Below are positions 34,730-42,532 of a stretch of 47,693 nucleotides of DNA, piece by piece. The notes under the pieces are model-generated. The model was given only the letters and a program-made list of their open reading frames with translations. It did not search any database and was not told where the DNA came from. Position 1 is the stretch's first letter. The number at the start of each line of letters is the position of its first letter. Both the position numbers and the translations under genes were made by a program. This stretch comes from Vicingaceae bacterium (lineage in GTDB: Bacteria > Bacteroidota > Bacteroidia > Flavobacteriales_E > Vicingaceae). The stretch is taken from NCBI GenBank assembly GCA_019429185.1, contig JAHYJH010000014.1, forward strand, positions 1-47,693. The letters run 5' to 3'.

Positions 34730-35860
34730 TTAAACTGTAAAAAATTGTTTAATTCCTTTTCCAACCAACTCAATTTCATTTTTCGTTAACCCATAAAACA
34801 AAGGCAACCTCACAATTTTTTCACTTTCTGATGCACTAAAATCTTTCTCGGATTTAATATATTTATATTGTTTTCCCATTTCACTCAAATGTAATGGTAA
34901 ATAGTGAAAATATGCCGAGATTCCTTGTTTTTTCAGATGATTAATTAAAGCATCTCTTTTGGATTCATTTTCTAATTTAATGAAAAAAATATGTGCATTG
35001 TGATTATTGTCTGTTTCTGGAAAATCAATGAATCCTTTTTCTTTAAGTGGTTTAAGTAGGTTTTGGTATAGCGAGTAGAATGCTTTTCGTTTTTTTGTTA
35101 CGGTCTTTAATTCTTGCAATTGTGCGAATAAAAAAGCGGCATTTATTTCACTCAATCCATAACTAGAACCCAAACTCTGCCAGGTGTAATTGTCAATTTC
35201 TCCCGCTAAAAAAGCTGCTCGATTGGTGCCTTTTTCCAAAATAATATCAACTTTTTCTAATAAATTTTTGTTATTAATGAGTATCGCACCACCTTCTCCA
35301 CAATGAATGTTTTTGGTATCGTGAAAACTAAAACAACCCACATCTCCAAAGGTTCCCAAGTGTTGGTTTTGGTAGTAGGAATCAATGCTTTGTGCAGCAT
35401 CTTCAATTAAAAAGAGATTGTTCTTTTTACAAGTTTCAACAATTTTTTCGATATTTTCAGTTAATCCCGCATAATGAACTAAAACAATCGCTTTGGTTTT
35501 TGGCGTAATTGCTTTTTCTAATAAGTTCTCGTCCAAACATAAGGTTTTAGGATTGATATCTACAAAAACTAACTTGACTCCTCTCAAAGCAAAAGCATTT
35601 GCGGTAGAGACGAAAGTAAATGAGGGAACAATCACCTCATCTCCTTCTTTAATGTTTATAGCTAAAGCTGCTAACTCCAAAGCGGAAGTACAACTTGCTG
35701 TTAGTCTTACTGTTTTGCAGCCTGTAATTTTTGATAATTCCAACTCACATTTTTTTGAAAAAACTCCTGAATAAGAAAATCTTTTATTTTCAATTACTTC
35801 ATTTATGTAAGTAACTTCGTTGCCTGAAATAAAAGGTATATTAAAAGGAATTTTCAACAT
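34730..35860 (-). CDS. wecE: dTDP-4-amino-4,6-dideoxygalactose transaminase (WecE/RffA-like)
   Basis: A PLP-dependent DegT/DnrJ/EryC1/StrS aminotransferase of 376 residues from the ATG at 35860 (MLKIPFNIPF). The PLP lysine is K183 in HDTKNIHCGEGGA and the pyridine-nitrogen aspartate D154 in IEDAAQS. The body follows E. coli WecE closely as I remember it: GDEVIVPSFTFVSTANAF, VLVHYAGLTENIEKI, ILEKGTNRAAFLAGEIDNYT, then YTWQSLGSSYGLSEINAAFL. It makes a 4-amino-4,6-dideoxy sugar nucleotide for the polysaccharide. Its start codon overlaps that of rdgB on the other strand. Confidence 0.92.
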   Translation of the reverse strand: MLKIPFNIPFISGNEVTYINEVIENKRFSYSGVFSKKCELELSKITGCKTVRLTASCTSALELAALAINIKEGDEVIVPSFTFVSTANAFALRGVKLVFVDINPKTLCLDENLLEKAITPKTKAIVLVHYAGLTENIEKIVETCKKNNLFLIEDAAQSIDSYYQNQHLGTFGDVGCFSFHDTKNIHCGEGGAILINNKNLLEKVDIILEKGTNRAAFLAGEIDNYTWQSLGSSYGLSEINAAFLFAQLQELKTVTKKRKAFYSLYQNLLKPLKEKGFIDFPETDNNHNAHIFFIKLENESKRDALINHLKKQGISAYFHYLPLHLSEMGKQYKYIKSEKDFSASESEKIVRLPLFYGLTKNEIELVGKGIKQFFTV

Positions 35861-35861
35861 G
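35858..35861. promoter_or_regulatory. Head-to-head overlapping start codons (CATG) of wecE and rdgB
   Basis: Minus-strand ATG (35860-35858) and plus-strand ATG (35859-35861) share two bases. Both starts give the expected family N-termini (MLKIPFNIPF and MLKLVFATNN). There is no spacer, so each gene's leader and promoter must lie inside the other gene. Confidence 0.75.
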
Positions 35862-36443
35862 TTAAAACTGGTTTTCGCTACAAATAACAAAAATAAAATT
35901 AAAGAAATAAATGTTTTACTAACCAACTCCATTAAATTATTAAGTTTAAAAGACATTGGTTGTATAGAAAATATTCCTGAAACTGCTGACACCATTGAAG
36001 GTAATGCTATTCAGAAGGCAGAATATATTTATAAAAATTACGGCTACAATTGTTTTGCTGATGATACTGGGCTTGAAATTGAAGCCTTAAATGGCGAGCC
36101 TGGAGTATATTCTGCAAGGTATGCTGGAGAACAAAAAAATTCAGAAGAAAATATGAACAAAGTATTAGAAAAACTGAAAGATAAGTCAAACAGAAATGCA
36201 CGTTTTAAAACTGTTATTGCTCTGATTATTGATGGAAAACTAACTTGTTTTGAAGGAATTATTGAAGGAGAAATTACAGAAGATAAAAGCGGTTTGGAGG
36301 GTTTTGGTTATGACCCTATTTTTAAACCTAAAGGTTATGGTAAAACTTTTTCTGAGATGAGCATGACAGAAAAAAATAACATCAGTCACAGAGGAAAGGC
36401 AATTAATAAACTCATAAAACACCTAAAAATCTATGTGTGTTGA
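35859..36443 (+). CDS. rdgB: XTP/dITP diphosphatase (RdgB/HAM1)
   Basis: 194 residues from the ATG at 35859; the in-frame TTG at 35820 would add 13 residues unlike the family. The opening FATNNKNK, the catalytic FADDTGLEIEALNGEPGVYS (67-85) and the closing GFGYDPIFKPKGYGKTF, then ISHRGKA, are all diagnostic. It hydrolyses non-canonical purine nucleoside triphosphates (dITP, XTP) to monophosphates, keeping them out of DNA. AAGGA lies 10-12 bases upstream within wecE. A strong terminator follows its stop. Confidence 0.95.
   Translation: MLKLVFATNNKNKIKEINVLLTNSIKLLSLKDIGCIENIPETADTIEGNAIQKAEYIYKNYGYNCFADDTGLEIEALNGEPGVYSARYAGEQKNSEENMNKVLEKLKDKSNRNARFKTVIALIIDGKLTCFEGIIEGEITEDKSGLEGFGYDPIFKPKGYGKTFSEMSMTEKNNISHRGKAINKLIKHLKIYVC
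35888..35895 (-). promoter_or_regulatory. Possible -10 box (TATTTTTG, minus strand) for wecE inside rdgB
   Basis: Reads TAnnTTTG on the minus strand, 27 bases upstream of the wecE ATG and within rdgB codons. It is the only consensus match found close to that start. Confidence 0.35.
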
Positions 36444-36450
36444 GCATAAA

Positions 36451-36481
36451 AAAAAGGATGTTGAATTTCAACATCCTTTTT
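36451..36481. terminator. Bidirectional terminator between rdgB and gldN
   Basis: A 15-bp perfect stem, AAAAAGGATGTTGAA and its complement around one base, with A-run before and T-run after, so it works for both convergent genes (rdgB ends 36443, gldN ends 36500). Confidence 0.88.
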
Positions 36482-36499
36482 CGTTATAGAAAAATAGTA

Positions 36500-37342
36500 T
36501 TAAAAATGCCACACATCGTGTTCCATATTAAAAATTTCTTCTTTAATCTGATCAGCTTCTAACAATAAATCGATACCTAATTTATAATCAATCAATCCTC
36601 TATCATACACATTTGAGCGTTTAATGATATAGCTGTTAAACATTCTCTTCCAAAAAATATCTTCAAAAGTTCTTCGTTCTGCATCATTCTGTCTGTTAAA
36701 CACATCATAATTTGCAAAAACATAACGAGCTTCTGGAAAATAAACCCAAAACAATCGTTTCAACCCTTTAAAATCACCGTTTTCGTCTAAAACAGATACA
36801 ATAGGAGAAATACCCATAATACGCACATCCATAATAGAACGCTCTCTATCAAAAAACCAATCTTCTTTCATTTGATATTTAATAACATCTATACTTGCTG
36901 TTTCTTTGTAAGTTAGAGTAGGTACTAACTCTCCAAATTCATCTTCCACAAATATTTCTGTACTATCTCCCATTTTAGCAATTGCTTGAGAAATGGTTAG
37001 TTGGACAGTGAATTCATCATCGGCTTCATCAAATGCAGTGATAGTTCCTTCCATAATAGCATCCTTCATAACATCAAACAATGATTTTCTATCATTTATT
37101 TTTGTAATAGGATAATACAATGGGTGATTGATTTTTTCTCTCAAATCTATTTCTCTCCATATTCTTCTATGCCACATCACATCTTGTTCTCGCACATGGG
37201 TATAGGGAACTACTCTTCGAGTAGGAGTGTTTTCTTTAACCCAAGGTTTATCCAACACTTTTAAATCCTGAGAAAAAACATTTCCTGAGAAAAAACAGAT
37301 TGAGAATGTCAATAATACTGTCGATAAACTAATAGCTTTCAT
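36500..37342 (-). CDS. gldN: Type IX secretion / gliding motility protein GldN
   Basis: 280 residues with a signal peptide ending VFSQ (about 25). The mature N-terminus has WVKENTPTRRVVPYTHVREQ and DVMWHRRIWREIDLREKINH, the GldN/PorN signature. GldN is periplasmic and, with GldK, forms the ring beneath the outer membrane in the T9SS. Last gene of gldKLMN. An unusually strong Shine-Dalgarno AAAGGAGGT lies 5 bases before its ATG. Ends at a shared terminator. Confidence 0.95.
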   Translation of the reverse strand: MKAISLSTVLLTFSICFFSGNVFSQDLKVLDKPWVKENTPTRRVVPYTHVREQDVMWHRRIWREIDLREKINHPLYYPITKINDRKSLFDVMKDAIMEGTITAFDEADDEFTVQLTISQAIAKMGDSTEIFVEDEFGELVPTLTYKETASIDVIKYQMKEDWFFDRERSIMDVRIMGISPIVSVLDENGDFKGLKRLFWVYFPEARYVFANYDVFNRQNDAERRTFEDIFWKRMFNSYIIKRSNVYDRGLIDYKLGIDLLLEADQIKEEIFNMEHDVWHF

Positions 37343-37347
37343 TTTAA

Positions 37348-37356
37348 ACCTCCTTT
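37348..37356 (-). promoter_or_regulatory. Strong Shine-Dalgarno of gldN (AAAGGAGGT)
   Basis: A perfect anti-16S match with a 5-base gap to the ATG at 37342. Nearly all other genes in the window lack such a site, as is usual in Bacteroidota. Confidence 0.85.
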
Positions 37357-37363
37357 GTGTTAA

Positions 37364-39034
37364 TTAAATTACTTGAACAATAATTGGAGCAAGCGTTCTA
37401 GTGGAGCCATCTGGCATTTTCACTTTGATATCTTCAATGTAAAATTTCTGATTTCTCGCAGCTCCATTTATCAGGCTTTTACATTTATCATTTAATCTAT
37501 TACCTGATACTTTCTCTTCCGTAATCATTCCAGATTTTACGGTAGAAAACTTAAATGCAGAAACATTAACATTTACTTCAAAATCAAAATTATCCATTTT
37601 AGCTTGAACAGTAGATGCACCACCTAAAGCATTTTTCTGAATAGAAAACGAACCTGATTTACCCACTATTGAAGAAACAGGATCGGGGATTCTCTTTACT
37701 CTAAATTCAGACTTTCCTAAATTTACCTTATTTCCATTATCATCTGTTCCTGTAACAACAATGGTAACAGTTTTAGCAGTAGCAGGAGGTCGCATGTTAT
37801 ACCCTTTGGATGTTTTAGATAATCCTGGACCTGAAGCGGTGAAGTTAGGTATAGGAGCTGAAACCGAAACAGGGTTATCTACTCCAATATAAAAAACATT
37901 CATTTTTTCTGCAGCTACAGTTGTAGATGGTTTTCCAACTTCAAAACTATGGTCAAAAGGATATATTTTAGGTCCTTTTTTAGTTTTCACTTTAATTATA
38001 CCACCCCATTGATGAACGCCAATTCTTTCTTTTATTTTTAAATATCCTTTTCCTAACTCAACATCTTTTAATTGATACCATCCTCCATTTTTAAAATCTT
38101 CCCATGAATTTCCTTTAGAGCCTTTCATAATTTTAGCCTCATCTACTTCTCCGTTTTTCCATGCAGTACTATCTACTTTTCCAATAAAAATTTCAGGATT
38201 TTGTGTATCGTCATAAGCTGCTGTAAATATTTGAGCAGCAAAAGAATCCGTTTCATTTAAAAATGCTTTTTTAGCAAATGCAAAACCATCTACTTTACTA
38301 AACGAAACAGACCCTGCATCAATATTTTCATAAAGTTTTGCAACAGCTTCTGCTTCTGCACTTCTAACATCCGATTGAAATTTAGAAAGAATAGTAATTA
38401 CTGCTGCTAACGGAACGTGATAAAAATTCATCGATTCCCAATTCTTATCATCACTTGAACCTTTTTTTGGGTCTGGCGTTTCTAAAACTGCTAAAGTTTG
38501 CTTCATAACTTCGAGTGCATCTTTGTTATCTTTAAACAATTCTAACAACCCATTTTGATAAGCATTCATTTTTTTTCGTAAATCAACAGCAGACCACTCA
38601 CCATCTTTTGGTGTAGCAGGATCAGCTAAACCCATTTTCTGAGTAGGGATATCGTAATTATCTTTACTTTGAACATTTTTTATATGAAACAAACTATCTG
38701 GTGCGTCATCAGGTAACTTATCTGTTTCTTTAATAAGATGTTTTTTTAAGCTAGCGATGTGTTCATATAAATCGTCAGACATTTTCTTTACTTTATTTGC
38801 TTTGTCTCTATAAGGACCTGATTTAACAGGGTCGTCTTGTGCGGCACTAGCAAAAGCTGTATAGTAAATTCCGGTTTTATCGGCAAATGAATCTGTTGAA
38901 TTTTCAATACCAGTATTTACTACTATAAAGGCATCCAAAATATCTTTTGATACGTTCATTGCTAATAAGGCTGTTAACACGAGGTACATCATACCTATCA
39001 TCTTCTGCCTTGGTGGTAAATCTCCTCCACTCAT
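37364..39034 (-). CDS. gldM: T9SS motor / gliding motility protein GldM
   Basis: 556 residues. One N-terminal membrane helix (MIGMMYLVLTALLAMNVSKD, residues 12-31) anchors a long periplasmic part that begins with helical DILDAFIVVNTGIENSTDSF and continues as beta domains to the C-terminus. GldM pairs with GldL to form the proton-driven motor that powers T9SS transport and gliding, and reaches across the periplasm to the GldK/GldN ring. Order and spacing are the conserved gldK-L-M-N. Confidence 0.95.
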   Translation of the reverse strand: MSGGDLPPRQKMIGMMYLVLTALLAMNVSKDILDAFIVVNTGIENSTDSFADKTGIYYTAFASAAQDDPVKSGPYRDKANKVKKMSDDLYEHIASLKKHLIKETDKLPDDAPDSLFHIKNVQSKDNYDIPTQKMGLADPATPKDGEWSAVDLRKKMNAYQNGLLELFKDNKDALEVMKQTLAVLETPDPKKGSSDDKNWESMNFYHVPLAAVITILSKFQSDVRSAEAEAVAKLYENIDAGSVSFSKVDGFAFAKKAFLNETDSFAAQIFTAAYDDTQNPEIFIGKVDSTAWKNGEVDEAKIMKGSKGNSWEDFKNGGWYQLKDVELGKGYLKIKERIGVHQWGGIIKVKTKKGPKIYPFDHSFEVGKPSTTVAAEKMNVFYIGVDNPVSVSAPIPNFTASGPGLSKTSKGYNMRPPATAKTVTIVVTGTDDNGNKVNLGKSEFRVKRIPDPVSSIVGKSGSFSIQKNALGGASTVQAKMDNFDFEVNVNVSAFKFSTVKSGMITEEKVSGNRLNDKCKSLINGAARNQKFYIEDIKVKMPDGSTRTLAPIIVQVI

Positions 39035-39076
39035 AATTTTATAATTTTAAAAATTAGTTAAACAAAAAATAATTAG

Positions 39077-39865
39077 TTACGATTTCATCGCTGTTAACAT
39101 ATTGCCATAAACATTATTTAAAGCAGACAAGTTAGTAGATAATTCAGCAATGTTTTCTTTATATCGTTTAGTATCTTCAACCGAATCAGAAAGATTTGTC
39201 ATCAACGCAGTTATTCCAGCATACATTGCTTTCATTGTTTCAGCTTGTTGTTGGGAACCATTTAATTGAGACTCGTAAGATGCGTTCAACGCTTCTAAGG
39301 TAGATGCCATTCTTTTTAGGTTATCACCTGTAGCAGCACCAGATTCAGCAGCACTTGTTAAGCCAGTTAATGCTTGAGATGCTTCTTCATAAGAACCAGC
39401 AAGTGTAGTTACTTTTGAAGATGCATTTTGCAAACTAGAAGTATATTCTGCTGTTGCAACGGAAGCATCTGATATTTCTGATAATTTATTTGCATTTGTA
39501 CTTAAGCTTCTTAATCCTTGACCTAAACTTTCGATTAATTCTGGTCCAATTTTAGCTTCTTCTAACATATTATCTAATTGTTCAACAGCATTTCCTCTTT
39601 TTCCATGTCCATCTTCATCATCCATTCCTGCTAACTCAGGATAAGCCAACGTCCAATCTAGTGGTAAATGTTGTGGCTCAAAAGCTGATACCGCAAAAAT
39701 CAATGCTTCAGTACCTAATCCGATAACAAGCATAGGTCCTGCCCCTGGCCAGTGCATAATTTTAAATAGTGCTCCGATAATAACGACAGCGGCACCAAGT
39801 CCATAAAGTAACCCCATAATGGTTTTACCCTTTTTAGTTTCAAATAAAAATTCTACAAATCCCAT
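39077..39865 (-). CDS. gldL: T9SS motor / gliding motility protein GldL
   Basis: 262 residues. Two membrane helices (about 17-36 and 44-63) contain IMGLLYGLGAAVVIIGALFK and the conserved IMHWPGAGPML linker, followed by LIFAVSAFEP with a glutamate near the second helix end. A long cytoplasmic helical region (IGPELIESLGQGLRSL to the end) follows. It is the ion-conducting half of the GldLM motor. Lies between gldK and gldM with short gaps. Confidence 0.95.
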   Translation of the reverse strand: MGFVEFLFETKKGKTIMGLLYGLGAAVVIIGALFKIMHWPGAGPMLVIGLGTEALIFAVSAFEPQHLPLDWTLAYPELAGMDDEDGHGKRGNAVEQLDNMLEEAKIGPELIESLGQGLRSLSTNANKLSEISDASVATAEYTSSLQNASSKVTTLAGSYEEASQALTGLTSAAESGAATGDNLKRMASTLEALNASYESQLNGSQQQAETMKAMYAGITALMTNLSDSVEDTKRYKENIAELSTNLSALNNVYGNMLTAMKS

Positions 39866-39924
39866 AGTGTTTAGTTTTAAAAGTTAATACAATTTTAGAT
39901 AGGTTTTTAATTTAATTACTTTGA

Positions 39925-41238
39925 TTATAAGTTATCATCTTTTGCTCTTCCTAAGTATGTCATCACACATCTAAATCCAATATAAGATTTAGCTGTATCT
40001 TGATATTCATAAGTTCTAGTTCCTGTTTGTAAATAATATCCTATATCTTTCCATGAGCCACCTCTAATCACTTTTCGTTTCAACACTTCAGGTTCTTCAT
40101 CTTTTGCGTCATATAAATAATCAGGATTCAAATCATGTGCAAAATTATATGCAGATTCATCAAATGCGTTACTTGTCCATTCTGCAACATTTCCAGCCAT
40201 ACAATATAATCCAAAATCATTAGGGTTATAAGAATTTATTTTTACTGTGTGAAAACCTCCATCATCAATATAGTTACCCCTCATTGGTTTAAAGTTTCCT
40301 AAAAAGCAACCTCTGGCATTTCTGATGTAAGGACCACCCCATGGATAAGGACTTAAATCTAATCCTCCACGAGCAGCATATTCCCACTCAGATTCCGTTG
40401 GCAATCTAAAATCATTTACTGGAGGAGATCCTAATTCTGCTAAGTAAGCATGTAATAGTCTTGTTCTCCAAATACTAAAAGCTGTTGCTTGTTTCCAAGA
40501 AACACCCACAACAGGATAATCATCATAAGCAGGATGCCAAAAATAATTTTGAGTCATTGGCTCGTTAAATGAATAGGTAAAATCGTGAATCCAAGCCAAT
40601 GTATCAGGATATACATTAATTACATCTCGCATAATAAATTTACTTCTATCTAAAGAAAAAGCATGTCTAGCTCCTTCTGGACCATTAAGTGCATCTCTGT
40701 TTGATCGTTTTGATGCACTTCTGAAATCTATCCAATAATAGGTGTAGTTTAATTTACGGGTATCTACTTCCCTTCTGTTCATATACCGTTCAGCAGGATT
40801 GTAATACATGGGTTCTAAAGCTTCTCTTATTTCTGGCTCATTCCACCTAACTTTAGCATACCAATCAAGAATTGGCTCATCATATTCTTCTTCAAATTCA
40901 TTTACAGTAATTAAAAGATCTTCATTATCATCTGCCAAAATTTTACGGAAAATAGAATCTCTAACATGATATACAAACTGACGGTATTCATTGTTAGAAA
41001 TTTCCGTTTGATCAATATAGAATGCTTGCACAGAAACCGTTCTGGTTTGAGCGGTAAGAGCATAAGGGACATCTTGGTCAGATGGACCCATGTTGTAGCT
41101 ACCCATGGGGATAAACAACATTCCGAAAGGGTCTGGTTGATACCATTCCTCTCTTCCTTGAACACCAATTAATTCGCCATTACCTTTACTACATGCATAA
41201 AGAATGACTATAGTCATTAATATTACTATTCTTTTCAT
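39925..41238 (-). CDS. gldK: T9SS lipoprotein GldK
   Basis: 437 residues. A lipoprotein signal peptide with Cys16 (VILYACSKG) targets it to the outer membrane. The formylglycine-generating-enzyme-like fold shows as FYIDQTEISNNEYRQFVY, FRLPTESEWEYAARGG, YCMAGNVAEWTSNAF and RKVIRGGSWKDIG. GldK/PorK uses this fold structurally and forms the periplasmic ring with GldN. First gene of gldKLMN. The leader has two stem-loops and a strong Shine-Dalgarno. Confidence 0.95.
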   Translation of the reverse strand: MKRIVILMTIVILYACSKGNGELIGVQGREEWYQPDPFGMLFIPMGSYNMGPSDQDVPYALTAQTRTVSVQAFYIDQTEISNNEYRQFVYHVRDSIFRKILADDNEDLLITVNEFEEEYDEPILDWYAKVRWNEPEIREALEPMYYNPAERYMNRREVDTRKLNYTYYWIDFRSASKRSNRDALNGPEGARHAFSLDRSKFIMRDVINVYPDTLAWIHDFTYSFNEPMTQNYFWHPAYDDYPVVGVSWKQATAFSIWRTRLLHAYLAELGSPPVNDFRLPTESEWEYAARGGLDLSPYPWGGPYIRNARGCFLGNFKPMRGNYIDDGGFHTVKINSYNPNDFGLYCMAGNVAEWTSNAFDESAYNFAHDLNPDYLYDAKDEEPEVLKRKVIRGGSWKDIGYYLQTGTRTYEYQDTAKSYIGFRCVMTYLGRAKDDNL

Positions 41239-41242
41239 TGTT

Positions 41243-41250
41243 ACCTCCTT
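41243..41250 (-). promoter_or_regulatory. Strong Shine-Dalgarno of gldK (AAGGAGGT)
   Basis: A perfect match, with 4 bases before the ATG at 41238. Together with gldN it marks two of the four gld genes as having bacterial-type ribosome sites that are rare in this phylum. Confidence 0.85.
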
Positions 41251-41261
41251 CTTTTTCTTTT

Positions 41262-41325
41262 ACCACTTATTTTATAAAAAGTGGTTACTATTCATCTTCA
41301 ACTTATTGTTTTTGTTTTGAAGATG
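41262..41325 (-). promoter_or_regulatory. Two consecutive stem-loops in the gldK leader
   Basis: Reading leftward: CATCTTCAA/TTGAAGATG arms (41293-41301 and 41317-41325), then ACCACTT/AAGTGGT arms (41262-41268 and 41279-41285), then an A-rich link to the Shine-Dalgarno. There is no T-run in the direction of transcription, so they look less like terminators than like RNA-stability or processing structures between porP/sprF and gldK. Confidence 0.6.
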
Positions 41326-41366
41326 AGTTGCCTTAAACGTGTGTTTTAAAAAATGGTTACAGTTTA

Positions 41367-42335
41367 TTATAAAAATCTAACAGAACGATAAACTTCTCTT
41401 TTTGGTTGTTTATAAATACTTGTACAATATCTAAGCATTAATTCAAAACTACCACTGCTGTGGTCTCCCAAAGAAGATGTTGTTAAATCATAAGCAACAC
41501 CTAATTTTAATCCTGGAAGTTTAATAAAATCACCAATGTTAGCTCCAACAATAATTCCAATAGCGTCTTCTATTCTATAAGTAACGCCTCCCCATACCTT
41601 CATATTGTATTCAATTAGAACATTAACATCTAATTGGGTAGATGCAGCATCTGTTTTTGCAAGAATAGAAGGTTTTAAAATCCATTTTTTATCATTATTG
41701 ATATCCCAATCATATCCTGCCATTATATAATAATGACGAGATTGTTCAAAATTAAGAGCTCCAACATCACCCGCAGTAGTTCCAGCTGCTGCATCTTCAA
41801 CGGAAGTTTGAGGAATGTGAAGTGTAGAAATACCAACATACATTTTATTAGCTATAGAATAGTATAATCCTGCACCAAAATCGAAAGTAGAAGCAGAAGT
41901 TCCTGCGTTAGGAATTGATGGGTCTAAATTTGGGTCATCTATTGCTATAAAGTTATCTCCGAATTTTTTGCTCAACATTCCACCTTCAATTCCAATTCCT
42001 AATTCGCCTGGTCCTAATTGTAAGTGATAAGCATAAGCTAATTTTGCTACAAATGATGTTTCTATACCTAATTTGTCTTGGAAAACAGTAAGCCCAACGC
42101 CATGTTTGCTAAAGCGTGCATCTGCACTAAATAAATGTGTTTGAGGATTTCCTTCAAAGCCAGTCCATTGCTGACGAGTTAACAACGTACCACAAATACC
42201 ACCATTATGTCCAGCAGATCCAGGGTTTATGGATAGTTTATTAAACATGTTTTGTGTAAATTGAGCATCTTGTTGAGCCAATAAAGTTATAGAACTTACC
42301 GCTGTTAAGGATAAAGAAAGTAATACTTTTCTCAT
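41367..42335 (-). CDS. PorP/SprF-family outer-membrane protein of the T9SS
   Basis: 322 residues with a signal peptide ending LLAQQ (about 21). The start of the mature protein, QDAQFTQNMFNKLSINPGSA, is diagnostic for the PorP/SprF family. The rest alternates as beta-barrel strands (GELGIGIEGGMLSKKF, GAGLYYSIANKMYVGISTLH) and ends with an aromatic/arginine strand. Family members assist secretion or surface anchoring of particular T9SS cargo. The position directly upstream of gldK supports a core rather than cargo-specific copy (PorP-like). Confidence 0.9.
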   Translation of the reverse strand: MRKVLLSLSLTAVSSITLLAQQDAQFTQNMFNKLSINPGSAGHNGGICGTLLTRQQWTGFEGNPQTHLFSADARFSKHGVGLTVFQDKLGIETSFVAKLAYAYHLQLGPGELGIGIEGGMLSKKFGDNFIAIDDPNLDPSIPNAGTSASTFDFGAGLYYSIANKMYVGISTLHIPQTSVEDAAAGTTAGDVGALNFEQSRHYYIMAGYDWDINNDKKWILKPSILAKTDAASTQLDVNVLIEYNMKVWGGVTYRIEDAIGIIVGANIGDFIKLPGLKLGVAYDLTTSSLGDHSSGSFELMLRYCTSIYKQPKREVYRSVRFL

Positions 42336-42532
42336 ACAATTATTGTTTAGTTGGTTTAATTTTTAAGCTAAATTATTAATAATGTTTGTCAATTAGTCGG
42401 CTAAGATAAATAAAAATTTATAATATAAAAAAACTTTTTCGATTTTATTTTGTTAATTTCTTGTTGATAACTTGAAAAACAAGGTGTTTGATAACTAACA
42501 AAAAGTTGAAAAATTTTAAGTTCACACGTTAA

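Noticed and set aside
35861-35995. Longer wecE start at 35995
   Set aside because: It would add 45 residues with a hydrophobic stretch absent from WecE proteins and read antisense through the conserved rdgB N-terminus.
41262-41285. Hairpin upstream of gldK as a rho-independent terminator
   Set aside because: It is followed by A-rich, not T-rich, sequence on the transcribed strand.
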